DNA from: Paracoccaceae bacterium
GTDB taxonomy: Bacteria > Pseudomonadota > Alphaproteobacteria > Rhodobacterales > Rhodobacteraceae
Reading direction: 5' to 3'
Length of the DNA stretch: 64,000 bases
NCBI GenBank assembly: GCA_014323795.1
Contig: JACONK010000011.1
Location: forward strand, 31,763-95,762
The notes under the pieces are model-generated. The model worked only from the letters and a program-made list of their open reading frames with translations, did not search any database and was not told the origin of the DNA. Within the stretch, counting starts at the first letter, position 1. Each line of letters begins with the position of its first letter. The position numbers and the translations under genes were made by a program. Below, in pieces: positions 56,655-64,000 of the stretch.

Positions 56655-57947
56655 ATGGTTGATCTTGCGACGCGTGTTTATAACCGTGACTGGAAGATTG
56701 ACCCGATTGTCCGATCCCTGATTGATACGGATTTCTACAAGCTTCTGATGTGCCAGTCGGTTTTCCGTAACCGGCAGGATGTCACCGTCACTTTTTCGCT
56801 GTTCAACCGGACTGGTGCGGTCCGTCTTGCAGAGATTGTGGATGAAGGCTGCCTGCGCGAACAGCTTTCCCACGTGCGTTCACTGTCGCTTTCCCGCGGG
56901 GAAAGCACCTGGCTGCGCGGGAACATGTTTTACGGCAAGCGTCAGATGTTCACCCCCGGGTTTATGGAGTGGTTTGAGGGGTTTCAGTTACCGCCCTGGT
57001 ATCTGGAAAAGCACGATGGCCAGTATGCGCTGACATTTGAGGGCAAGTGGCATGAGGTCATGCTGTGGGAGGTTCCCGCGCTTTCGATTTTGATGGAGCT
57101 TCGGTCGCGTGCGGTGATGCGCCGCCTGGGCAAATTTGAGCTGCAGGTGCTGTACGCCCGGGCCATGACCCGTCTGTGGCAAAAGATCGAACGCCTGCGC
57201 CGGGAAGACGGCCTGTCTGTGGCGGATTTCGGCACCCGGCGGCGGCATTCTTTTCTGTGGCAGGACTGGTGCGTTCAGGCCATGCATGAAGGTCTTGGAG
57301 ACCGGTTCACGGGGACGTCGAACTGCCTGATCGCCATGCGCCGGGAAGTGGAGGCGATCGGCACCAACGCGCACGAACTGCCCATGGTCTATTCCGCGCT
57401 GGCGGAAACGGATGCGGACCTGGCCCGGGCCCCCTACCAGGTTCTGGCGGACTGGCACGAAGAGCACGACGGCAACCTGCGCATCATTTTGCCCGACACC
57501 TATGGCACACAGGGGTTTCTTGACCGGGCGCCGGACTGGCTGGCGGGCTGGACCGGTATTCGGGTGGATTCGGGCGACCCGGTGGCGGGGGCAGAAACCG
57601 CAATCCGCTGGTGGCAAAACCATGGGGAAGACCCGGCCGGGAAGCTGGTGATTTTTTCCGACGGGCTGGATGAGCAGAGGATCATCGCACTCCACCGGGC
57701 CTTCAGGGGTCGGGTCCGCCCGGCGTTCGGCTGGGGTACGCTGCTGACGAATGATTTCCGCGGCCTGATGGCAGACGATGCCCTGGCCCCCTTCAGCCTG
57801 GTCTGCAAGGCGGTGAGCGCCAACGGCCGCCGCACGGTAAAACTGAGCGATAACCCGCGGAAAGCCCTCGGCCCGGCCGATGAAATCGCCCGCTACAAGC
57901 GGGTGTTCGGCGTTGGCGCACAGGCGGAGGCGGAGGTTGTGGTTTAG
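56655..57947 (+). CDS. pncB: Nicotinate phosphoribosyltransferase
   Basis: 430-residue PncB, which makes nicotinate mononucleotide from nicotinate and PRPP. Blocks seen: LIDTDFYKLLMCQSVF (22-37), the catalytic-His region FGTRRRHSFLWQ, TGTSNCLIAM and the phosphate-binding VDSGDPVAGAETAI and IFSDGLDEQ. Full length. Forms the NAD salvage pair with pncA. Confidence 0.95.
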   Translation: MVDLATRVYNRDWKIDPIVRSLIDTDFYKLLMCQSVFRNRQDVTVTFSLFNRTGAVRLAEIVDEGCLREQLSHVRSLSLSRGESTWLRGNMFYGKRQMFTPGFMEWFEGFQLPPWYLEKHDGQYALTFEGKWHEVMLWEVPALSILMELRSRAVMRRLGKFELQVLYARAMTRLWQKIERLRREDGLSVADFGTRRRHSFLWQDWCVQAMHEGLGDRFTGTSNCLIAMRREVEAIGTNAHELPMVYSALAETDADLARAPYQVLADWHEEHDGNLRIILPDTYGTQGFLDRAPDWLAGWTGIRVDSGDPVAGAETAIRWWQNHGEDPAGKLVIFSDGLDEQRIIALHRAFRGRVRPAFGWGTLLTNDFRGLMADDALAPFSLVCKAVSANGRRTVKLSDNPRKALGPADEIARYKRVFGVGAQAEAEVVV

Positions 57948-58138
57948 GGATAGGGTCGTCCCCGAAGCGTGCGCCACATCGTGCAACTGCTGTTGTGATC
58001 CCTGCTGTCGGCCCCGATGCAGGTATGTGGCCCGGTTCGGGCGCACCCGCTTTCCCCTGCCTGCCTTGCCCGATAAAATCGTTGCCCGGGCCAGCCCCCT
58101 GGATGTAAGTTCAGGGAAAAGGCATGAGGGGTAAAGCC

Positions 58139-58345
58139 ATGGCGTTACGTAAACAGGCCGCATACCGTGCCGGGGTGCGGGACGACCTGCAAAGGCTGAT
58201 CAGGGCTTCGCGCACACATCGGGTGACGGAAGAAGACCTTCGTGAGCAGCGCATAAGCTTTGCCTTCGGGAATGCGATGAACATCGGAAATGTGACGAAG
58301 GAAACCGTGCGCACGACATCCCAAAGGGTGCGTTTGAAGGATTAG
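58139..58345 (+). CDS. Hypothetical small protein
   Basis: 68-residue basic protein, MALRKQAAYRAG...HRVTEEDLREQRISFAFGN, then ITKETVR-like NVTKETVRTTSQRVRL. The pattern looks conserved but I cannot name a family. It sits at the left border of the defence island and may have been the first gene of a two-gene unit whose second gene is truncated just downstream. Confidence 0.5.
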   Translation: MALRKQAAYRAGVRDDLQRLIRASRTHRVTEEDLREQRISFAFGNAMNIGNVTKETVRTTSQRVRLKD

Positions 58346-58383
58346 GCAGAACTGGGCCCCACCAGGAGTCCGGGTTACGATTT

Positions 58384-58470
58384 ATGGCAATCAGGGAAGG
58401 ATCAGATCCGGTACTTTTCGAGCGTATACAGGAACAAAACCTGCTGCGTCAGTATGATCTGTTGTCAAGT
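58384..58470 (+). pseudogene. N-terminal stump of an unidentified gene
   Basis: From ATG 58384 the first 29 codons (MAIREGSDPVLFERIQEQNL then LRQYDLLSS) read as a genuine helical protein start. After that the frame runs into the antisense of the HEPN-like gene's 3' end and loses character. It suggests that the defence pair landed in, or deleted, a former gene here. Confidence 0.4.
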
Positions 58471-58484
58471 AGAAGCCCTACGCT

Positions 58485-59039
58485 TTATTGCTTTCTTCGG
58501 GGGTACACAGGAGGATGGCAACTCTTGGCTTTCCGCATCAGATGCTGCGCAAAAACCAGCAACTCCAGCGCAACGTCGGAGTCCTCCACCCAACCAGTCT
58601 CGTGTGCCAACGGGTTTCGAATGCCCATCATAGCACCTGCAAACAGCCCCATGTAACCAACTTGTTCGTTATTCTTTGATTTTTTCGACACATTCTTGCG
58701 ACCGGACCACACAAGTTTTGGTTTATTAGGTGAGAATACATTTTCCATCATGGGGGTTCCTGGTTTGCCACTGTATCCAGATTTACCCCGAACGAAGTTA
58801 TCGACAGCCTTAAATGCCTCCAATACCGCTTGGTCGTAATAGCCATCGGAAAAAAGGTCGCGTGAAACGGAAACAATTTCTTCCTCAACTACAACCTCGG
58901 TGAACGCAATGTTTGCGGCCTTGTCATCTGAAGTATAATCTTCATGCGGGAGCGTTTCGGATGCGGGCAAAGCCAGAACGTTCCTTGCGACTCCTAATTC
59001 AACCAGGTGGGACTGTAATTTCTTAATTCTGTCAAACAT
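58485..59039 (-). CDS. TIGR02391-family HEPN-like protein (Ymh)
   Basis: 184-residue protein of the TIGR02391 family found in defence islands. The conserved core DGYYDQAVLEAFKAVDNFVR and GTPMMENVFSP is present. The motif GIRNPLAHE gives R-x4-H, the RNase signature of HEPN toxins. ATG 59039 overlaps the stop of the DUF5343-like gene by 8 bp, so translation is probably coupled. The protein is a plausible effector RNase; that is inference from the motif. No biochemical data are known to me. Confidence 0.75.
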   Translation of the reverse strand: MFDRIKKLQSHLVELGVARNVLALPASETLPHEDYTSDDKAANIAFTEVVVEEEIVSVSRDLFSDGYYDQAVLEAFKAVDNFVRGKSGYSGKPGTPMMENVFSPNKPKLVWSGRKNVSKKSKNNEQVGYMGLFAGAMMGIRNPLAHETGWVEDSDVALELLVFAQHLMRKAKSCHPPVYPRRKQ

Positions 59040-59696
59040 CCTGGTCGCTGTAGAGGTATTGGCGCATGGACTTAAAGATACTCTCAATCTGATCGCCGGA
59101 CGCGTCTGCACTGATGTGAATTTGAACGTTCACATTCAACGGAATCATTTCATGCGCGGGGTTTGCTGATTTTCCCTTTGCGGCGGATTTCTTAGATTTT
59201 TGCCCTTTGTCTACGGTCTTTTGGGCCGTGGTTTGCGAAGTCAGTTCTTTTTTCGAATTTCCTCCTTGGCTGGTAGCACCCTCCCCTGGCTCTGGTGAAG
59301 AGATCAGCAGGTAGGTTCTAGCTTTGTTGTAGGCTGTTCCATCCCCCAAACCCTGGGCCATGAACCACTTCTTGACAGTTCCCAGATCAGCCCCCCCCCC
59401 GGGGCCGTGGCTGAGATTAAACTATCAGGGTAGTGCTTACTCACAATTTCGTTCACTGCATCCGCATAGGACTCGTCAAGTCGCCACTTGTTTGCCAGAA
59501 AGGTAGCCTTGCCCTCCTCGCCAAGGATTCCAATACGTCTCAGTTCAGCCAGATATTGACGAGCAGCGGATGGCTGAACATCAAACCTAGCCTGAATCGT
59601 ACTCTCATCAACCGTTGCACTTGGCTTGCTTTGCAGGATTGCCCTCACGCCCCACCAAGCACGAGCATTAATCTGAGGGAAAGATTCGTTCGCCAT
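59032..59696 (-). CDS. DUF5343-like winged-helix protein, frame-broken at a poly-G run
   Basis: Two overlapping frames make one 221-residue protein. The N-part (ATG 59696) has a winged-helix-like region: STIQARFDVQPSAARQYLAE then LRRIGILGE. The C-part reads ADLGTVKKWFMAQGLGDGTA, then NKARTYLLIS, a Lys/Ser-rich linker, and NVNVQIHISADASGDQIESI. They meet at ten G (59391-59400). With ten G translation stops at 59304 (130 residues). With eleven or eight G the full protein results. Family call DUF5343 is tentative. It leads the operon with the HEPN-like gene. Confidence 0.65.
59391..59400 (-). repeat. Homopolymer tract (G)10 in coding sequence
   Basis: Ten consecutive G on the coding (minus) strand, preceded by CCCC, at the exact point where the reading frame changes. 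Tracts of this length slip readily and are the classic substrate of phase variation. Confidence 0.95.
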
Positions 59697-59799
59697 TGTG
59701 ACCTCCAGTTTCGTAAAAGATTTGTGAATGGTAAACCCACGGGAAGCGTATTGCAGGTGCACCCAAGTGCCGTATGTAAATTTCTGCGCAAATGGATAT

Positions 59800-59934
59800 C
59801 TACCCCTCCATCCTCAGGGCACTTATAAACGCCGATTGCGGGATATCCGCCTTTCCGAAGCGGCGCATTTTCTTTTTGCCTGCTTTCTGCTGTTCCAGCA
59901 CCTTCCGCTTGCGCAGGATGTCCCCGGTGTAACC
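59800..59934 (-). pseudogene. lepA (elongation factor 4) 3' fragment
   Basis: The frame ending at TAG 59802-59800 encodes the last 44 residues of Lep[21 protein letters not shown] then [21 protein letters not shown]. coli LepA has [21 protein letters not shown] at this place. The natural C-terminus is kept. Upstream, homology fades with a frameshift by about 59975, and BREX genes stand where the gene body should be. It is a relic or displaced end. Confidence 0.75.
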
Positions 59935-60027
59935 CTGCGCCCTGTTTGTACGGCAGAGCTTGCTTTTGAACCGTGATCAGGCCATTGCATGATCGTGGCC
60001 GCAGGAAAAGCAGAATTCGGGGGGCAG

Positions 60028-60621
60028 ATGACACGCAGGGAACGTGCCCGCCACCTTTACCGGGTGATCACCAGTGAACGCTTTCTTGCCAGGCGGGGGC
60101 CGGGCAATGAGGTGCCGTTTTTTATCTGTCCTTTTCCGGCGCAGGAAGGACTGACGATGATGGAGGACAGGCTTGACCTGATCAGGCAGATCCGTCAACA
60201 TACGCCCGTCCAGGTGCTTGATCTGAGCCTGTATGACATTTCTCTTGACCTGCTTCGGGAACGCGGCATTCTGGAGTGTGTGCTGGAGCGGGAACCGGAT
60301 ATGGACAGGTCGGCACTGCGCGAGCTTCTGCAAGGTGTGCTTGATGTGCGTGATCACCTGATCCCCAAAATCGCCGAATCTGTTGCCGCCACGCCGCCTG
60401 ATGTGATGTTCCTTTCCGGGGTGGGGGAGGTCTATCCCTATATTCGTGCGCACAATGTGCTGAACAATCTGCAAGGCACGGCCAGAGACTGGCCAACGGT
60501 CCTGTTCTTTCCCGGCAGCTATACGATATCCGCCGCAACGGGCGGATCATTAAACCTGTTCGGGGTGCTGCAGGGCGACCGGTATTACCGTGCCTTTAAC
60601 ATTCTGAACTATGAGACCTGA
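60028..60621 (+). CDS. brxB: BREX protein BrxB (DUF1788)
   Basis: 197-residue BrxB of a BREX phage-defence system. Family traits are FLARRGPGNEVPFFICPFP (about 20-38), LDLSLYDISLDLLRERGILE (about 63-82) and the C-terminal LFFPGSYTISA followed by LFGVLQGDRYYRAFNI. I chose ATG 60028 over 59989 because GGGGGG lies just before it and the family starts there. brxC follows after four bases. No brxA (DUF1819) is seen upstream. Confidence 0.9.
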   Translation: MTRRERARHLYRVITSERFLARRGPGNEVPFFICPFPAQEGLTMMEDRLDLIRQIRQHTPVQVLDLSLYDISLDLLRERGILECVLEREPDMDRSALRELLQGVLDVRDHLIPKIAESVAATPPDVMFLSGVGEVYPYIRAHNVLNNLQGTARDWPTVLFFPGSYTISAATGGSLNLFGVLQGDRYYRAFNILNYET

Positions 60622-60625
60622 TCGG

Positions 60626-63600
60626 ATGGCCACGACTTTACAGGATATTTTTGCCAGGGACGTTGACCGCCCGATGGAGGGTGTGATCAAGGCAGATGAT
60701 GAAGCGGACCTGCGTATCGAACTGGATGAATATGTTATCACCGATGAAATCGCCAAACGCCTTGAGACCTTCCTTGAGGCCTACAACAACACCCCGGGCA
60801 ATGGGGTCTGGATTTCCGGCTTTTTCGGGTCTGGCAAATCACACCTTCTTAAAATGCTTGCCCTGCTTATGGAAAATCGGGAGGCAGACGGGGCACGGGC
60901 CCTTGATATTTTTAGGGAAAAACTGACCGATCAGCCGATGCTTCGGGGGGCGTTGGGCCGGGCTGTGGCGCGGCCTTCCAAATCGATCCTGTTCAACATT
61001 GACCAGAAGGCTGATGTGATTTCCAGGACAGATGTTGATGCACTGCTGTCGGTTTTCCAGAAGGTTTTCGATGAGGCCTGCGGTTATTATGGCAAACTGC
61101 CCCATATCGCACAGTTTGAACGGGATATGGATGGCCGGGGCCGGCTGGAAGCCTTCAGGCGTGCCTATGCGGCCACCGCGGGCAAACCGTGGGAACAGGG
61201 CCGTGAACAGGCCGTGCTTGAACGACGCAATATCGCAACAGCCTTTGCCGCCGCAACCGGCGACACCCCGGCGGATGATGCGGATATTCTGGCACAGTAT
61301 CGCGCCGACACCCGTATTTCGATTGAGGATTTTGCCGACAAGGTGCATGCTTGGGTCAGCGGGCAGGGGCCGGATTTCCGGCTGAATTTCTTTGTGGATG
61401 AGGTTGGCCAGTACATCGCCGGGAATGTCAAACTGATGACAAACCTGCAAACCATCGTCGAAAGCCTGAACACGAAATGCCGGGGCCAGGCTTGGGTGAT
61501 TGTCACCTCGCAGCAGGACATAGAAGCGATTATCGGGGATGAAAGGGCATTTCAGGCGCAGGATTTTTCCAAAATCATGGCCCGCTTTGCGGTGAGGATG
61601 CCGCTGAATTCGGCGGATGTGGCGGAGGTGATCCAGCGTCGCCTGCTGTCCAAGACCGCAGACGGACAGATTATCCTGAACAACCTTTATGCGCGTGAAC
61701 AGAACAACCTTGGGGCGCTGTTTGGTTTTGCGGACGGGTCAATCAACCTGAGGAATTTCGCCGGGCGGGATCACTTTGTATCCAGCTATCCGTTTCCGCC
61801 CTATCAATACGCGCTGTTTCAAATGGCGATCACGGCACTTTCGCAGCACAACGCCTTTGAAGGCAGGCACAGTTCAGTCGGGGAACGTTCGATGCTGGGC
61901 GTGTTCCATGACGGCACCAGAAAAATGGCAGACAGGCCCGTGGGGGATGGCCGGGCCCCGCTTGCCCCGTTCGATCTGATGTTTGAAGGAATTCGGACAG
62001 CCCTGAAATCTGCCGTGCAGCAGGCGATCCGGCTTGCCGAAACAGAAATCCAGGGCATGGATTCTTTCGCGACCCGGGTGCTGAAGGTGCTGTTCCTTGT
62101 GAAATATGTCAGGGAATTCAGGCCGACGGTGCGCAACATCAGCGTGCTGCTGCTGGAGGAATTCGATACGGATCAAACCCGGCAGCGCCGCATGATTGAA
62201 GAGGCCCTGTCCGGCCTGGAGCGGAACACGCTTATCCGGCGCAATGGCGATATCTATGAATTCCTGACCAATGAGGAAAAGGACATAGAGGCGGAAATCA
62301 AGGCCATTGACGTGGATCCGTCGGAAATGTCCGGGGAAATCCAAACCCTGGTCTTTGACACTATCCTGAACCATCGCAAAATCAGGCATCAGGCCACGGG
62401 CCATGAGTACAGTTTCAGCCGCAGGCTCGATGATCGGCTGCTGGGCCATGCCCATGAACTGTCGATCCATGTGATCAGCCCGCTTAACGATGATGCGTCC
62501 GCACCGGACGCGGTCCGGATGCGCACTGTAGGCCAGGAAGAGCTCGCGATCATTCTGCAACCGGATATCGGGTTTCTTCGCGAACTGAAGATGTTCAGCC
62601 AGACCGCCCGGTTTATCCGCCAGGTTCGCGCCGATTCCGGGCAACCGGGGCGCGACAGCATTGTGGCCGGAAAGCGCGATCAGAACAGCCGGCGGCGCCA
62701 GGATATCGAACAGCATTTGCGCAGGCTTATGGCCGGGGCGCGCATGTTCGTGCGCGGGGATGAGCCTGACATTCGGGGGGAAGATCCTCGGGAACGCATC
62801 GTGAAAGGCTTTCAGCATCTTGTTGACAGGGTGTATGTTAACCTGCCGATGCTGCGCGGCGTGGTCTATGCTGAATCTGACATTCTGCGGGCGGCAACGC
62901 CGGAAGGCGGGTTATTCGGCAATGATGGCGCAGGGCTTTCCGAACCTGAACAGGAGGTGCTGAATCACGTTCAGACCCAGGCCCGAAAGGGTGTGAGGGT
63001 TTCCGTCAAACATCTGGCGGAACATTTTGGCAGAATCCCCTATGGCTGGCCGGTGCCGGCTGTTTTGTGCCTGGTGGCCGGCCTGTCCGGCAAGGGAAAA
63101 CTGGAAGCCCGCCTGGATGGTTGTGTGCTTGAACGCGCCGCCCTGGCGGAACAGCTCCAGAACAGCCCTGCCCTGGCCAATATTCTTTTGGCCTGGCAGA
63201 CCGAATTCACCCCGGATCAGCTTCGGAAGGCGCAAGAGATATACAGGGCACTGTTTAACCGGCCTTCGGATGGGACCGATGTACGCACAATCGGCGGGGA
63301 ATGGGCGGAAAGCATCCCCGATTTGTCTGAGGAATTGGACAGATTTATTGCCGATAAGGCCCGATATCCGTTTGTAGGGGCACTGGAACCCCTTGCGGAA
63401 ATGATACGTGCCATGGCGGGAAAGCCTGCCACCTGGTACATCACCGGGCCGGCCGGCCAGGAAGAGGAACTTCTGAATGCCAGGGAAGAGGTGTTGGACA
63501 GGATCCGCAATTTTATGGGCGGTGCCATGCGCAGGATCTATGACGATGCCCGTGATTTTCTGCACGATCACGAGGCCAATATCCCCTATGTTGACGATGC

Positions 63601-64000
63601 CGCCGGGCAGGCCATGGCCCGGGTGCTTGCAGACCCGGAATGTTACCGGGGCACGGCCATCCAATCCCTGCAATTCGATCTTTACGCGCTGAGGGAACGG
63701 GTGGAGTTATCGGTTTCGGAACAGCGGCAGGCGGCAGTTGCGGAGGTTGATGATTGCGCGGCCAGGGTTATGGAAACGCCGGGGTTCCAGGCCCTGTGCG
63801 CCGATGATCAGGGTCGTATCCGGCGCATGATCGAAGATTATAAATCCGGCCTTGCGCACATCGGTATGATTCCGATATTGCGCGACCGGGCGAATAGTGT
63901 AAAGCGGGATCTTCTGCCACAAATCCTGGCGCAGGTGGATTGCCCTGGCCAGGCCCGCATCCCCGAGCCCGTTGACCCGGGAATGGCCGAAGAAACCCCG
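60626..64000 (+). CDS. brxC: BREX P-loop ATPase BrxC (partial, runs off window)
   Basis: 1125 codons without stop to the window edge; BrxC is usually about 1200 residues, so nearly all is here. Walker A is GFFGSGKS (65-72) and the Walker B-like segment FFVDEVG (255-261). The C-terminal half is helical. BrxC is the large ATPase common to all BREX types; with PglX (methylase), PglZ (phosphatase) and BrxL, expected to the right, it blocks phage replication. Start ATG 60626, four bases after brxB. Confidence 0.92.
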   Translation, partial: MATTLQDIFARDVDRPMEGVIKADDEADLRIELDEYVITDEIAKRLETFLEAYNNTPGNGVWISGFFGSGKSHLLKMLALLMENREADGARALDIFREKLTDQPMLRGALGRAVARPSKSILFNIDQKADVISRTDVDALLSVFQKVFDEACGYYGKLPHIAQFERDMDGRGRLEAFRRAYAATAGKPWEQGREQAVLERRNIATAFAAATGDTPADDADILAQYRADTRISIEDFADKVHAWVSGQGPDFRLNFFVDEVGQYIAGNVKLMTNLQTIVESLNTKCRGQAWVIVTSQQDIEAIIGDERAFQAQDFSKIMARFAVRMPLNSADVAEVIQRRLLSKTADGQIILNNLYAREQNNLGALFGFADGSINLRNFAGRDHFVSSYPFPPYQYALFQMAITALSQHNAFEGRHSSVGERSMLGVFHDGTRKMADRPVGDGRAPLAPFDLMFEGIRTALKSAVQQAIRLAETEIQGMDSFATRVLKVLFLVKYVREFRPTVRNISVLLLEEFDTDQTRQRRMIEEALSGLERNTLIRRNGDIYEFLTNEEKDIEAEIKAIDVDPSEMSGEIQTLVFDTILNHRKIRHQATGHEYSFSRRLDDRLLGHAHELSIHVISPLNDDASAPDAVRMRTVGQEELAIILQPDIGFLRELKMFSQTARFIRQVRADSGQPGRDSIVAGKRDQNSRRRQDIEQHLRRLMAGARMFVRGDEPDIRGEDPRERIVKGFQHLVDRVYVNLPMLRGVVYAESDILRAATPEGGLFGNDGAGLSEPEQEVLNHVQTQARKGVRVSVKHLAEHFGRIPYGWPVPAVLCLVAGLSGKGKLEARLDGCVLERAALAEQLQNSPALANILLAWQTEFTPDQLRKAQEIYRALFNRPSDGTDVRTIGGEWAESIPDLSEELDRFIADKARYPFVGALEPLAEMIRAMAGKPATWYITGPAGQEEELLNAREEVLDRIRNFMGGAMRRIYDDARDFLHDHEANIPYVDDAAGQAMARVLADPECYRGTAIQSLQFDLYALRERVELSVSEQRQAAVAEVDDCAARVMETPGFQALCADDQGRIRRMIEDYKSGLAHIGMIPILRDRANSVKRDLLPQILAQVDCPGQARIPEPVDPGMAEETP

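Noticed and set aside
1..64000. CRISPR arrays, rRNA, tRNA or insertion sequences
   Set aside because: No repeat-spacer series, no rRNA-like sequence, no clear cloverleaf with a GTTCGA arm and no transposase were recognised by eye; a tRNA scan could still find one.

Overview
The window comes from a GC-rich alphaproteobacterium, most likely of the Rhodobacterales/Roseobacter type. The evidence is gene content and order: purH-lspA-DUF3035-two M16 peptidases; pckA opposite a short alphaproteobacterial hprK, EIIA-Man and HPr; MutL carrying an endonuclease motif; (2S)-methylsuccinyl-CoA dehydrogenase of the ethylmalonyl-CoA pathway; and aerobic CobN with a CobW GTPase. No rRNA, tRNA or CRISPR array was recognised.

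Layout. 1-10 kb: housekeeping genes (rbfA, dapB, purH, lspA, lipoprotein, M16 pair), with a decayed heparinase II/III gene and a probable rsmB stump between the DUF1674 gene and purH. 10-15 kb: a tightly overlapped minus-strand operon (FAD oxidoreductase, DUF1365, chalcone-isomerase-like, MFS, DUF3833, SDR) ending in a clear terminator; it resembles lipid-modification loci of the Rhodobacter RpoE-ChrR regulon. 15.5-21 kb: DUF3422, a small unannotated ORF, mutL, and a DUF1007/NicO metal-transport pair. 21-30 kb: accessory catabolism (GST, amidase, amidohydrolase; then SnoaL-like, HpsN/HisD-like dehydrogenase, SDR, a wrecked LacI regulator, a double NTF2-like protein and a bicupin). 30-37.5 kb: mcd, pckA, then hprK, a wrecked rapZ, EIIA, HPr and an acyltransferase. 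37.6-43 kb: cobW-GNAT-cobN. 43-50 kb: a GDP-fucose/polysaccharide locus (GT10 fucosyltransferase, FkbM methyltransferase, manC, gmd, fcl) in which a GT25 gene is cut by one amber codon and a GT4 gene has lost its core. 50-58 kb: tauE-like, polA, HIT, pncA, pncB.

58-64 kb is a defence island. A minus-strand pair consists of a DUF5343-like gene, frame-broken at a run of ten G, and a TIGR02391/HEPN-like gene whose start overlaps its stop. Next comes a 3' fragment of lepA, then brxB and brxC of a BREX system, with brxC running off the right edge. The most interesting signal is this possibly phase-variable HEPN pair beside BREX, with the lepA scar as a possible insertion boundary.

A second theme is gene decay. 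Several genes are broken by deletions and frameshifts (heparinase, rsmB, lacI, rapZ, GT4, GT25, lepA), and several gaps of 400-850 bp hold nothing recognisable. This suggests a lineage that is losing genes, although single-base lesions could be sequencing errors.
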